Of a stretch of DNA of 64,000 bases, positions 33,017-41,800 are shown piece after piece. Each line of letters begins with the position of its first letter. The first letter of the stretch is position 1. The stretch spans positions 1-64,000 of the forward strand of contig JAZRZH010000001.1 of assembly GCA_045601245.1 (NCBI GenBank), written 5' to 3'. This stretch comes from Cacconaster sp045601245 (GTDB lineage: Bacteria > Bacteroidota > Bacteroidia > Bacteroidales > UBA932). The notes under the pieces were generated by a model. That model was not told the origin of the DNA, ran no database searches, and worked only from the letters and a program-made list of their open reading frames with translations. Both the position numbers and the translations under genes were made by a program.

Positions 33017-34228
33017 TTAGAAAGTTCTGTTGACTGTGCAGACAGATACGCGGTTCTCTTCCTGAACTGGGAATGGGTTAGCGGTGTCACCGAAGTACTC
33101 AACGATGATTCTGTCCTTAGCGATGCCGGCTTTCTCGATTGCCTTGGCAACCTTCTCTGCACGTGCCTTGGAGAGGTCATTGTTGTGTGGGTGTGAACCG
33201 GTAGGGAGGTCAGCGTGGCCCTGTACCTTAACCTTTGCTTCAGGATTAGCGTTGAGGCACTTAACGATCTCGTCAATCTTAGGCATCTCGCACTTGCGGA
33301 TGTTGGTCTTGTCGAGGAGGAAGTAGATGTTCTGGACGCAGAGGTCCTTAGCGTATTCTGCTTCAGCGGCAGCCTTTTCAGCGGCAGCCTTCTCAGCAGC
33401 AGCCTTCTCAGCAGCAGCCTTTTCAGCGGCAGCCTTCTCAGCGGCAGCCTTCTCAGCAGCAGCCTTCTCAGCAGCAGCCTTCTCAGCAGCGATTCTGTCC
33501 TGCTCAGCCTTCTCGGCAGCGAGACGGGCAGCCTCAGCAGCAGCGGCAGCCTGAGCGGCAGCATATCTTGTCTTGTAAGTCTCACCGAGAGCAACCTTTA
33601 CACCGAGCTGAGCGGAGAGGTTCCAGTCGAAATCCTTAGGAGCGTAAGGGCCTTCCTTTGAATTGAGCTTGTCAGAAAAAGCATTGTCGGCAACTTCAAG
33701 TCCGAGGAGTACTCGGTCGCTGAGTCTGAAATCAATACCTGCACCTGCGCGGACGAGGAGGGAATTGACACCCTTGTCCCACATAAGTCCTGCGTTGGTT
33801 GTGGTAGGGTACATAGCGACAAGTTTCTTCAAAGGCTCATTGTTGAAGCCATAGATATCACCGACACCGACGAAAATGTATGGATTTACAATGTGCGGTT
33901 TGAATTCGCCGAAATTTGCGAGGCCGATCGTTGCATCGATGGCAGCCTGAGCATAGTTGAACTTGTAACCCTCATAAGGGATTGACATCCAACCTTTTCC
34001 TTGAATACCGTTGATGTTGCCACGGAGACCGAACCAAGGGTTGAACTGATAACCGACATTGATTGAAGCGGTAGGTGAGGTAAGATTTGCAATTGTGCTC
34101 TCACCGGCTGTGTACTGCGCTCCGAGCTGTGCTCCAACGTACCATCCCGGTACGAACTCATAGTTCTGAGCACCTGCAGAAAGGCAAGCCATGACGGCAG
34201 CCACTGCAACGACAAAGATTCTTTTCAT
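33017..34228 (-). CDS. OmpA-family outer-membrane protein with EKAAA-repeat linker
   Basis: 403 aa. Signal peptide (cleavage after AGA/Q), then a beta-barrel of about 190 residues with alternating aromatic strands (YVGAQLGAQY, ASINVGYQFNPWFGLRG). A rigid Ala/Glu/Lys linker follows, with about eight EKAAA pentapeptides (residues about 246-290). It ends in a peptidoglycan-binding OmpA domain (VQGHADLPTG, NNDLSKARAEKV, ENRVSV). It probably anchors the outer membrane to the cell wall and is likely abundant, judging by its strong codon bias. It has a terminator and its own promoter. Confidence 0.92.
   Translation of the reverse strand: MKRIFVVAVAAVMACLSAGAQNYEFVPGWYVGAQLGAQYTAGESTIANLTSPTASINVGYQFNPWFGLRGNINGIQGKGWMSIPYEGYKFNYAQAAIDATIGLANFGEFKPHIVNPYIFVGVGDIYGFNNEPLKKLVAMYPTTTNAGLMWDKGVNSLLVRAGAGIDFRLSDRVLLGLEVADNAFSDKLNSKEGPYAPKDFDWNLSAQLGVKVALGETYKTRYAAAQAAAAAEAARLAAEKAEQDRIAAEKAAAEKAAAEKAAAEKAAAEKAAAEKAAAEKAAAEKAAAEAEYAKDLCVQNIYFLLDKTNIRKCEMPKIDEIVKCLNANPEAKVKVQGHADLPTGSHPHNNDLSKARAEKVAKAIEKAGIAKDRIIVEYFGDTANPFPVQEENRVSVCTVNRTF
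33360..33491. repeat. Tandem 15-bp repeats encoding EKAAA pentapeptides
   Basis: About eight 15-bp units (GCAGCCTTCTCAGCA-like on the plus strand) differ only at synonymous positions (TTC/TTT, GCA/GCG). They lie inside the OmpA-like gene; unit loss or gain keeps the frame and would change linker length by five residues. Confidence 0.85.
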
Positions 34229-34281
34229 ATTAATGTTATTTGGTTGTTAATAATTGTCTTATTATTCAAGATGCAATTTTA

Positions 34282-34289
34282 CAAAAATA
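34282..34289 (-). promoter_or_regulatory. -7 element TATTTTTG of the OmpA-like gene
   Basis: Complement of CAAAAATA, about 53 bases before the start codon, giving an A/T-rich leader of about 45 nt. Confidence 0.55.
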
Positions 34290-34320
34290 TTTACTAATAT
34301 CCAAATGACTGTCATGTATT

Positions 34321-37300
34321 CTACCTTACAGTAACAAGGCATTCTGCATATTTATTGCCGTCGACCGATGTGGCATATATTGAGACCGGCCTTGCCGGGA
34401 TTTTATTTTCTTTATCTTCTTCAGGCGTTTTACGGATTCCGGTAATTATTCCATTCGCGTCAACGCTGACTTCGTTAGAGTCGGAACTCCAGATGATATT
34501 TTTGTTGGATGCATTGGAAGGATAAACAGTTGCTGACAATTCAGCTGTTTCGCCGACGGAGATAGTGATGGATGACAGGTTCATCGTTACGTCACTCACG
34601 TGGACTGCATTGTATGTACCTTCCTTGAGGCATCTTACCGCTGCTCCGTAGGCACGGTAAGAGTGGTGTGCAAGATACAATATATCGCTGCTGTTGTACA
34701 TATCGAAAGATCTCTGTCCATCGGTAGTGCAGGACCAATACATTCCGTACATACTTTCTCCATATATCTTGCTGTCGCTGTACAGCCTGTATCCGGTTGC
34801 CGGATACCATATCGACTGGCTGCCATCGGAAAAGGCGCTTCCGGCATCCAGTCCATAATTGTTCTCCTGCCACAGACCATATCCCTGAATCGTTGTTCCG
34901 TTCAGTCCGTCTTTGCTGCTCCAGGATGATGCCCATACGCCTGCCGGGCCTCCATCAGGGACGCGCCATCCCGCAGGGCATGGGTCGTAGATGGTCTTTG
35001 ATGAACTCCAGAGGTCGTCAATTTGTTCGTTGGACCAGTTCTGGCCGGATGAGCCTCCGACGATATATGTTGAAGGATGCTCCAATGCATATGTTACGCT
35101 GCTTGATGAGACATAGCCCGGCATAGGGTCAGCGGATGAGAATGCCGGTTCTGCCCGGTAATATCTGTAGGTATTGAGGAAAGGATCCTTGCGGCCCCAC
35201 TGATACAGGAGACCGAGGCTTTCGATGCTTCCCTTCTCTGATGACAGGGCACCGAGATTCCGGCCCATCATTATGGCGCCGTTGTCATATTGCTGGGCAT
35301 CGCTGTCAATCTCATATCCTTTGCATATCCATATATGCCAGGACCAGAGTATCTTGTTTGAGGAATCCCTGAGGGCGATTACTGCGTTTCCGTTCCTCAT
35401 TACCGGAGGGATTTCAAAAGAAATCTCATTGTTGCTGTATCTGACATTGAACAGCAGGTCATTAGTGTTGATGTATGTCGAATTGCAGTAGGATTCCCAT
35501 ACCACACAGGCATTGGATCCGCCGGAGATGAGCTCGTTGCTGTTTCCACGGGCAGTCTTGAATTTATATGTGCCGGTTGTGGATACTATGTAGCAGTTTG
35601 CGGTGCCTTCAGTACTGAGGTCAGTGATTCCGGCTTCAGGGACTATAATGTGGCACCTTGCCGTAGGACCGTCAGGCGAAGTTGCCGTTATCCAGCAATC
35701 ACCGCTCGAGCAGGCTGTGATGAGACCGTTATCGTTCACTGTCGCCACATCTGAGTTGTCACTTGTCCATTCGATCGATTTGTCCGTTGCTTCATCCGGG
35801 GTGAACGTACAGGTCAGCTGGTGCTCGTGGTAGATATTCAGAGTGAGTTCCTCTGCATCCAGGCTGATGCTTTCCACAGGGATGATGATAGGCTCAGGTT
35901 CAGCTATCTCCGCCACGCATCGTACGGACGCTCCGTATGAGCGGCGTGCGAATGACTTAGGATAAATGTCATTGGTGAAATATATCTTGAACATACCGGA
36001 TTCATTGTTGTTGGTGCTAGTTGACCAATAGAATCCGTATCTGCCCATATTCTGCGGAATACCGTATGCAGGGCTGCCAGGATCGCGATATCCTGCTGCT
36101 GGATACCAGATTGAGGCATCGTTGCCCATAATGCCCTCGAAATGAACACCGTAGCATTTATTGTCGAAGATTCCGGAATATGGCGTCGTCTTGTTTAGAG
36201 CGCGAGTCCATGCGGTTTCGTCCGGTATCTTCCATCCAGGAGGGCAAGGGTCGTATTCTGTCTTATCGTTACTCCAGAGTGTGTCATCGTGTCCTGGATA
36301 TAGCCAGTCAATATAAGAGGAACCGTTGCCGTAGATAAAAATAGTCGGATGTGCTGTAGCGTACTCCACGTTGCCGGTTTCTGAAGAAGCGGCGGCAGTT
36401 GTCCATACAATGGTGCCCTTTGTATTTGAGCCTGGGAACGGGTCTTTCCTGCCCCACTCGTAGAATAGCCCGTTTGCAAGGTTGCTTCCCGGAGTTGCAG
36501 AGAGTGCGCCGAGGTTGCGGTCCATCATCCTGCAGACGACATCTCCGTTTTTATCGGTGTAAAGCTGACCCGATTCATACGGGTCATATCCGAGGCATAC
36601 CCAGATATGCCAGGACCACAATATGTTGTTGCTCTCATCGTATACACCGATCAATGCATTTCCGTTAGATACGGATGTAAATCTTACATATCCGTTTTCG
36701 TATACTATATCTTTCACAACTCCCCCAATTCCCGGTGATGTATTGGTGTTGTTTGTTTCCCAGATTACTTTTGCCCTGGTGATGCCGTCGATAGGGGATG
36801 GGTCCGTGCTGCCGTTGCCTCTAATTGTCTTGAATTGGAAATCACCGACCGATGAGACGACGTAGCAGTTGGCACTCTCATCAATGCTCAGGTCTTCAAT
36901 TTCGGCGATGTGAGGGTCTATTGTGCCCAGATTGATGATATCGTTTCTGCAGATAATCAGGGAGTCGTTTGTCTGTGCTGTTCCGATTTTCTTGCCGTCA
37001 GCGGCATAGCAGTCACAGGTGAAGCCGCTCGCAAGCGTGTCTGGCAGCATTGCGATGAAATATTCCCCGGGCCCCGCCGTTGTTACTTCAATGCTGGATC
37101 CCCCTTCGTTTTCAGGAAATCTTCCTGTAGGCTCACCATCCTCATTGAACGTTATGACAACGTTTCCACTGCCGTGTACCTTGGTGCCATCGTTAGAAGT
37201 GAATGTCATACGTGTGACATCCGGCCTGTCGAGCGAAAATTTGATAAGGCTTGTTATATTCCTGAATACCAGTGTGCCGCTGTCAATCGCACTTGTTTTT

Positions 37301-37698
37301 GCTACAGATATGTGAGCGTTTGCGAAACTGCCGTCCTGCACTGACTCGATTGCGCCGGTAAGTGTCATCGAGTTGCCGCTGTTGTCACTTATGCCATTGC
37401 CTCCGTAGGCTGCAATGAAATATGTGGCGGTTTCACTTACTTCGGCATCTATTTCTGCATTTGGACCGCTTTCAGCGACAGTGTAATAGCCGACTGTGCC
37501 GTTGTCCATTGAGAAATAGCGCACCGTGTCTCCTTCCGACCAGTTCACCTTGCCGGACCCTTCGTATGAGGTCCTGGTCTCGTCCGCGAATGTGGCGTTG
37601 AAACTGACCTGTCTTGTCTTTAATTCAAACTCTTCGTCAGCTATTGAGCAGCCTGATATGATAATGGCTGCAAGAGCAATGCAATACTTTTTCATCAT
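34321..37698 (-). CDS. Large surface lipoprotein: fimbrillin-like N-domain, two FISUMP domains, two Ig-like (Big_2) domains
   Basis: 1,125-1,126 aa depending on which of two adjacent ATGs is used (37698 or 37695). Lipobox IIISGC. The N-domain has the fimbrillin/Mfa pattern TRTSYEGSGKVNWSEGDTV. Two FISUMP domains follow (about 330-600 and 740-1030), each with the hallmark RNLGALS, WGRKDPF, DPCPPGW/DPCPAGWRVPD and a Trp-rich YWS core. Each is followed by a Big_2 Ig-like domain (SLDAEELTLNIYHEHQ..., and MNLSSITISVGETAEL... at the C-terminus). The layout fits an outer-membrane-anchored adhesin or fimbrial tip protein. A 39-aa gene sits 2 bases upstream. Confidence 0.85.
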   Translation of the reverse strand: MMKKYCIALAAIIISGCSIADEEFELKTRQVSFNATFADETRTSYEGSGKVNWSEGDTVRYFSMDNGTVGYYTVAESGPNAEIDAEVSETATYFIAAYGGNGISDNSGNSMTLTGAIESVQDGSFANAHISVAKTSAIDSGTLVFRNITSLIKFSLDRPDVTRMTFTSNDGTKVHGSGNVVITFNEDGEPTGRFPENEGGSSIEVTTAGPGEYFIAMLPDTLASGFTCDCYAADGKKIGTAQTNDSLIICRNDIINLGTIDPHIAEIEDLSIDESANCYVVSSVGDFQFKTIRGNGSTDPSPIDGITRAKVIWETNNTNTSPGIGGVVKDIVYENGYVRFTSVSNGNALIGVYDESNNILWSWHIWVCLGYDPYESGQLYTDKNGDVVCRMMDRNLGALSATPGSNLANGLFYEWGRKDPFPGSNTKGTIVWTTAAASSETGNVEYATAHPTIFIYGNGSSYIDWLYPGHDDTLWSNDKTEYDPCPPGWKIPDETAWTRALNKTTPYSGIFDNKCYGVHFEGIMGNDASIWYPAAGYRDPGSPAYGIPQNMGRYGFYWSTSTNNNESGMFKIYFTNDIYPKSFARRSYGASVRCVAEIAEPEPIIIPVESISLDAEELTLNIYHEHQLTCTFTPDEATDKSIEWTSDNSDVATVNDNGLITACSSGDCWITATSPDGPTARCHIIVPEAGITDLSTEGTANCYIVSTTGTYKFKTARGNSNELISGGSNACVVWESYCNSTYINTNDLLFNVRYSNNEISFEIPPVMRNGNAVIALRDSSNKILWSWHIWICKGYEIDSDAQQYDNGAIMMGRNLGALSSEKGSIESLGLLYQWGRKDPFLNTYRYYRAEPAFSSADPMPGYVSSSSVTYALEHPSTYIVGGSSGQNWSNEQIDDLWSSSKTIYDPCPAGWRVPDGGPAGVWASSWSSKDGLNGTTIQGYGLWQENNYGLDAGSAFSDGSQSIWYPATGYRLYSDSKIYGESMYGMYWSCTTDGQRSFDMYNSSDILYLAHHSYRAYGAAVRCLKEGTYNAVHVSDVTMNLSSITISVGETAELSATVYPSNASNKNIIWSSDSNEVSVDANGIITGIRKTPEEDKENKIPARPVSIYATSVDGNKYAECLVTVR

Positions 37699-37700
37699 TG

Positions 37701-37820
37701 TTACCAATTGAAGGGTTTTTCGTTATAATTCTCGTTTGAGCTGCTGCCTTTCACGCAGATGGCAGAGCATTCCCGGATTTCGATAATGTCCGCTTCCGGT
37801 CTTGTGTAGTCCTGGTTCAT
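37701..37820 (-). CDS. 39-residue peptide of the Bacteroidetes small-ORF type, coupled to the FISUMP lipoprotein
   Basis: ATG at 37820 opens a 39-codon frame ending at TAA 37701-37703, just 2 bases before the ATG of the large lipoprotein. The peptide begins MNQDYTRPEADIIEI and ends with a Ser/Asn-rich tail finishing NEKPFNW. Short proteins of this style (Tyr-x-x-Pro-Glu, hydrophobic strand, Gly/Ser/Asn tail) are often encoded directly ahead of surface lipoproteins in Bacteroidetes; their role is not established. It has two Cys (18 and 22) and no signal peptide. Upstream, TAACTTG (complement of 37840-37846) is a weak -7 candidate. Confidence 0.6.
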   Translation of the reverse strand: MNQDYTRPEADIIEIRECSAICVKGSSSNENYNEKPFNW

Positions 37821-37875
37821 TTCAGTGCATAATTTTGCGCAAGTTACGTTTTTTTCCAATTCCTTTTACATAAAA

Positions 37876-37906
37876 ATGCGGGAATTGCAGTTTGCAATTC
37901 CCGCAT
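37876..37906 (-). terminator. Strong hairpin terminator of the DUF1573 operon
   Basis: A perfect 14-bp stem (ATGCGGGAATTGCA/TGCAATTCCCGCAT) with loop of 3 bases; on the minus strand TTTTATG follows. It separates the DUF1573 operon from the 39-aa gene. Confidence 0.8.
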
Positions 37907-37935
37907 AGTCTTTTATTCTGACATTTATACCGATA

Positions 37936-38295
37936 CTATCTTGTATCGTATGTTCCGGATATCTTTACTGTTTCAGGTTCTTCGGAATTATTGATGAATA
38001 TCTTTATTTTCTTTTCGAAATAGCCTTCCCTCAGCTGCTCCGGGAAATATTCTATCCTTACGATTCCCATCTTCCCGGCAGGAATCTTCCCGTTTGTCCA
38101 GGCTGCCTCCATACAACTGCATGAAGTGTCAACTCCGGTTATCTCCATCTCGTTGTCTGATTCATTCCTGATCTTGAAGATACAGGTGTACATCGTGTCC
38201 TTGTTTCTGTCGATATGTCCGAAATCGTAGATAGTCTTATCTACCGTTACATTGTACTGCAGCTGCAGCATTAATGATATCAGGATTGTCAGCAT
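37936..38295 (-). CDS. DUF1573-family protein
   Basis: 119 aa. A weak N-terminal hydrophobic segment (MLTILISLMLQLQ) may be a signal peptide. The rest is one DUF1573 beta-sandwich: TIYDFGHIDRN, the conserved Cys pair SCSCMEAAW, GKMGIVRIEYFP and a final KISGTY. DUF1573 domains are Ig-like and common in secreted Bacteroidetes proteins; role unknown. The ATG follows directly on the stop of the upstream lipoprotein gene. Confidence 0.85.
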   Translation of the reverse strand: MLTILISLMLQLQYNVTVDKTIYDFGHIDRNKDTMYTCIFKIRNESDNEMEITGVDTSCSCMEAAWTNGKIPAGKMGIVRIEYFPEQLREGYFEKKIKIFINNSEEPETVKISGTYDTR

Positions 38296-38820
38296 TTATT
38301 TTCTGTTTAATGTTATTTCTTCTGGTGCTACTGAACGTGGATTTACCTGCTTGTTGATATCCTTGTCCTTGCTTGACTGATCACCGTCCTTAAGTGCGAT
38401 GAACCATTCTCCATCAATCTTCACAGGGTTGAAGACCAGTTTCATAGTGTGCGTTTCATCGAAGTAATATCTGTAGCAGACATCATTGTTTGCCTGAGTT
38501 GAAAAACTGAACCTTACTAATTCGTAATCAACTACAGGGAAAGCATTGAATCTTGTGCGAAGCTCTTCCATATAATCATCAGATGCCTTGTACAGCTTAC
38601 CTTCGTAGATGGTGTTCACCTGTTCTACCGCAAGGTCGATGCTGCCGTTCTTAAGCATTTGCATAAATGCATCAGTGAGCATCAGAACCTTGGTTGAATC
38701 TTCGTCAGTCAAAGAAGACTGGAACTGTTGTTCCACATCTTCGTAACTGAGGACTTTCTCCCTCGGGTGGCATGCTACTGCCATTATTGCTATCGCAAAC
38801 AGTATGCCTATCTTTTTCAT
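38296..38820 (-). CDS. Lipoprotein of unknown function
   Basis: 174 aa. Signal with lipobox MAVAC (Cys 17). The mature part is mostly helical at first (SYEDVEQQFQSSLTDEDSTK, ending in MLKNGSID) and then beta, with CYRYYFDETHTMKLVFNPVKIDGEWFI-type strands (an NTF2-like or DUF4864-like look). No confident family. It shares a transcript with the DUF1573 gene, whose ATG follows its stop codon without a gap. Confidence 0.65.
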   Translation of the reverse strand: MKKIGILFAIAIMAVACHPREKVLSYEDVEQQFQSSLTDEDSTKVLMLTDAFMQMLKNGSIDLAVEQVNTIYEGKLYKASDDYMEELRTRFNAFPVVDYELVRFSFSTQANNDVCYRYYFDETHTMKLVFNPVKIDGEWFIALKDGDQSSKDKDINKQVNPRSVAPEEITLNRK

Positions 38821-38844
38821 GTTATTTCGGTCTTTTCATTAAAA

Positions 38845-38870
38845 AGGCGCGCCTCAAATGAGACGCGCCT
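38845..38870 (-). terminator. Terminator of the 1,399-aa surface protein gene
   Basis: AGGCGCGCCTCA and TGAGACGCGCCT form a 12-bp stem with one mismatch and a 2-base loop; on the minus strand TTTTTAATG follows. It lies 20 bases after the stop codon. Confidence 0.85.
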
Positions 38871-38889
38871 GATTATGAGAGTATTACGT

Positions 38890-41800
38890 CTAGTAGGTCT
38901 TCTTAACGAGAACCTTGACAGTCTCGGTTACTGTACCCCAAGCGTACTCAATCTGGAATGGGATGTAGAGGTAGAAGTCCTTTACGACACCCATATTGTT
39001 GAAGTAGTTGAATACATAACCCTTAAGGCTGTTGATGTCAGTGATGTCAACCTCTGCAGGTTCGATCTTTGTCATAACATCGTCAATCTGAGATACCCAG
39101 ATTTCTGCTGCCGGGTTAACGGTCTTGAGGAGTTCAACCTTACCGGTCTGGTCGGTCTGGATATTGTCAATATCGACCTTTACCTTGCTGAATCCGTAGT
39201 AGCCGTACCAGTTGACCTTAGCTGTCTCTGCGTTGTCCTCATCAGGATAGTAGCAAGGAACGTAAGCTGTGTCGCCTGCTGACTTGAAGATCTTGTAACC
39301 CTGCCAATCAACTGCCTGGAAGATCTTACCAATCTCGATGCGGTCACCTGTAGGAACACCATCCTTAAGTTCTGCTTCAGCATTGTTACCGATGGTTACA
39401 GGGCGGAGGAAGCGAGCGTGGAATTCTTCGCTGCCGCAAGGGATCTCGCACTGGCCATAAGTAGCTGAAAGTGTAATGTTGCAGTAGAGCATTTCCTTAA
39501 GAACTGTAGACTTGTGGTCATAGAGGTTGAGGAGTTTCTTGGAAACGTCGTTGCATTCATAGGTGATGTTGCATACAGGGAGGTTGTTTGCATCATAGGT
39601 GATCTCCGGATCGAGAGTTATGATAAGGGTGCTGTCCTTAGCAGTTTTGCTTGTCTTAGCATAGATCTCAGTAAGTTCCTTGTTGGTGACAAAGATATAA
39701 CCACCGATGGTAGGCTGAGTCTTGGAGAACTTGAATGTGTACTTGAAGTCTGTATCCTTGAGGTACTTGCCGTATGTCTTTGCAGATTCAGTTGTAAGGG
39801 TAACCTTTACGGTGTTGCCGATATAGTTGTCATTGAGATCCTTTACATAGATGGTAACATTATCGTTGTCACCTGCGCCGTCCATCCACTTGTTAGGAAC
39901 CTTGACATTGATACGTACAGTGTTATCCTTTGCGCTTTCTACATCGTTGAACCAGTATGCAGGGTTCGGTGTGCCGAATGTTACCTTTGCACCGTCCTTG
40001 TCTACGGTTACCTTGAAGCCGATGAATACATCACCACCATTGTAGGTGAAGTGTGCGTAGAGAACCTTGCTCTTTCCGAGACCGATCTTGTCAGCCTGAG
40101 TCTTGTCAACGGTTACTGTGAACTTATCGTTGATTGCACCAGCACCTGTATCCTTTGTGAATACTACGGTACCGTACTTGCTGCCGTCTTCATAGTCTGC
40201 AAGTTTCTTACCATCCTTACCTGACTTAACGACATATGTCTTACCGGTTTCCCAAGTGTATTTCTCGTGGAACATATCGTACTCAATTCCGAGTTCCTTC
40301 TCGAGGATGTCGTATGACATATCAATCCACTTGGTATTGAATTCTGCTAAATCGCAGAGGTAAGGGATTGTACCGAAGTCCTTGAGGTCAAATGCCTTGA
40401 GCTCATCTGGAACATCTGGAGCAGCTTCTTTAACAATCTCAATCTTGAAGTAACCTGCGAGGATAACGTTCTTTGCAGCATCCTTGAGAGTGACGCAGAT
40501 GATAGGCTTACGGCCTACAGCTGAAATACCTGCTTCTGAATCTACCGGGCAGATTACAGAACCTGACTGAGTAGCGTACTTAGGGATGAAGTCTGTGCCC
40601 TTGATTTCGCAGAATTCGCTTTCTGCAGTCTCGTTCTTGCCGAGGAAGTATGGAACTACTGCGAACTCCATTGTTGAGCCAGGATACTTGTCCTGGAACT
40701 GAGCGAGTGTATAGACAACTTCGTCTGTACCTACCTCGTGGAGGGTTGTGCCCTTGCCGAGTGCGTGGATATCAATGAAATTGAGAGAGAATGCGCCCTT
40801 GTTGTAAGGAACTTCTACACTTGCTTCAGCTTCAACAGCATCCTTAATGGTAGGATAGAGGTGGAACTTCTTTGAATCAGCGCGGCAAGCTTCGTAACCC
40901 TGATATGTCTTGGAGAAACCGAGAGCCTTGAGACCTTCCTTGAACGGAACGATAGCTGCAAAGTCGGAGTTGACATTCTTGCCGTCCAGAGTTGCATTGA
41001 GAGATACTACGGATACCGGAGCGCCCTTTGTAGCTGATGTGAGCTTGTCAGCATTCTTGATGGTGAACTTAACTGTTGATTCACCGTTCTTGTCAGGAGT
41101 TGAGATTGAAACGAACTGCGGTGTCCAAGCAGGAGCGCCTGCGCGTGTGATGACTTCGCGATCAAGACCTTCGAGTGCCCAAGTTGCCTTGGTTACATCG
41201 AAGTTCTCAGGGCATACGAAATAGTTTGCTGTACCCTCTGATGCGACAGAAAGGCTGTCCGCCTTCTTTGTAGAAGGAGCGTAGCTCTTTTCAGTCCACT
41301 TTGCGTCTGCACCTGTGTTGTCAGTTGTTGCTTCTGCAGCGACAGTCTTTGACCACTTGGTTGCTACGAGGTAGTCATACTTCATAGCCTCAATGCCTTC
41401 GAAGTAGAGTTCAGGAACAAATACGATGCTTGTGAGGATGTTGCTCATCTTCTTCTCGAGAGCAGCTACTCTATCCTGAATAGCGAGTGCGTTTGCAACT
41501 TCTGAAACTGCCTTCTGGATATCAGTTGCCCAAGCCTTGAGTTCTTCGTTGGTCTTGTCACCAAAGAAGCTGTTCATTCTTTCGTTTGCAGCTGCGAGGT
41601 CTGCAGCAACAGTGTTGATAGCTTTGTCAAGTTCGTTCTTTGCTGCATCAACTGCAGTTGCGATGTCTGCTGATACCTGCTCCTTTGTAGCAAGAGTAGG
41701 GACAGTTTCATCGTATGCCTTCTTGAGTTCTGTGAAGTTGTCGCTAAGGGTCTTGAGGTCATCCTTAACTGCCTGGAGATCGCTCTTGATAGCAGCGTCA

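Noticed and set aside
33360..33491. Short tandem repeats that might suggest CRISPR
   Set aside because: Units are 15 bp with no spacers and encode EKAAA in frame; no cas genes are present.
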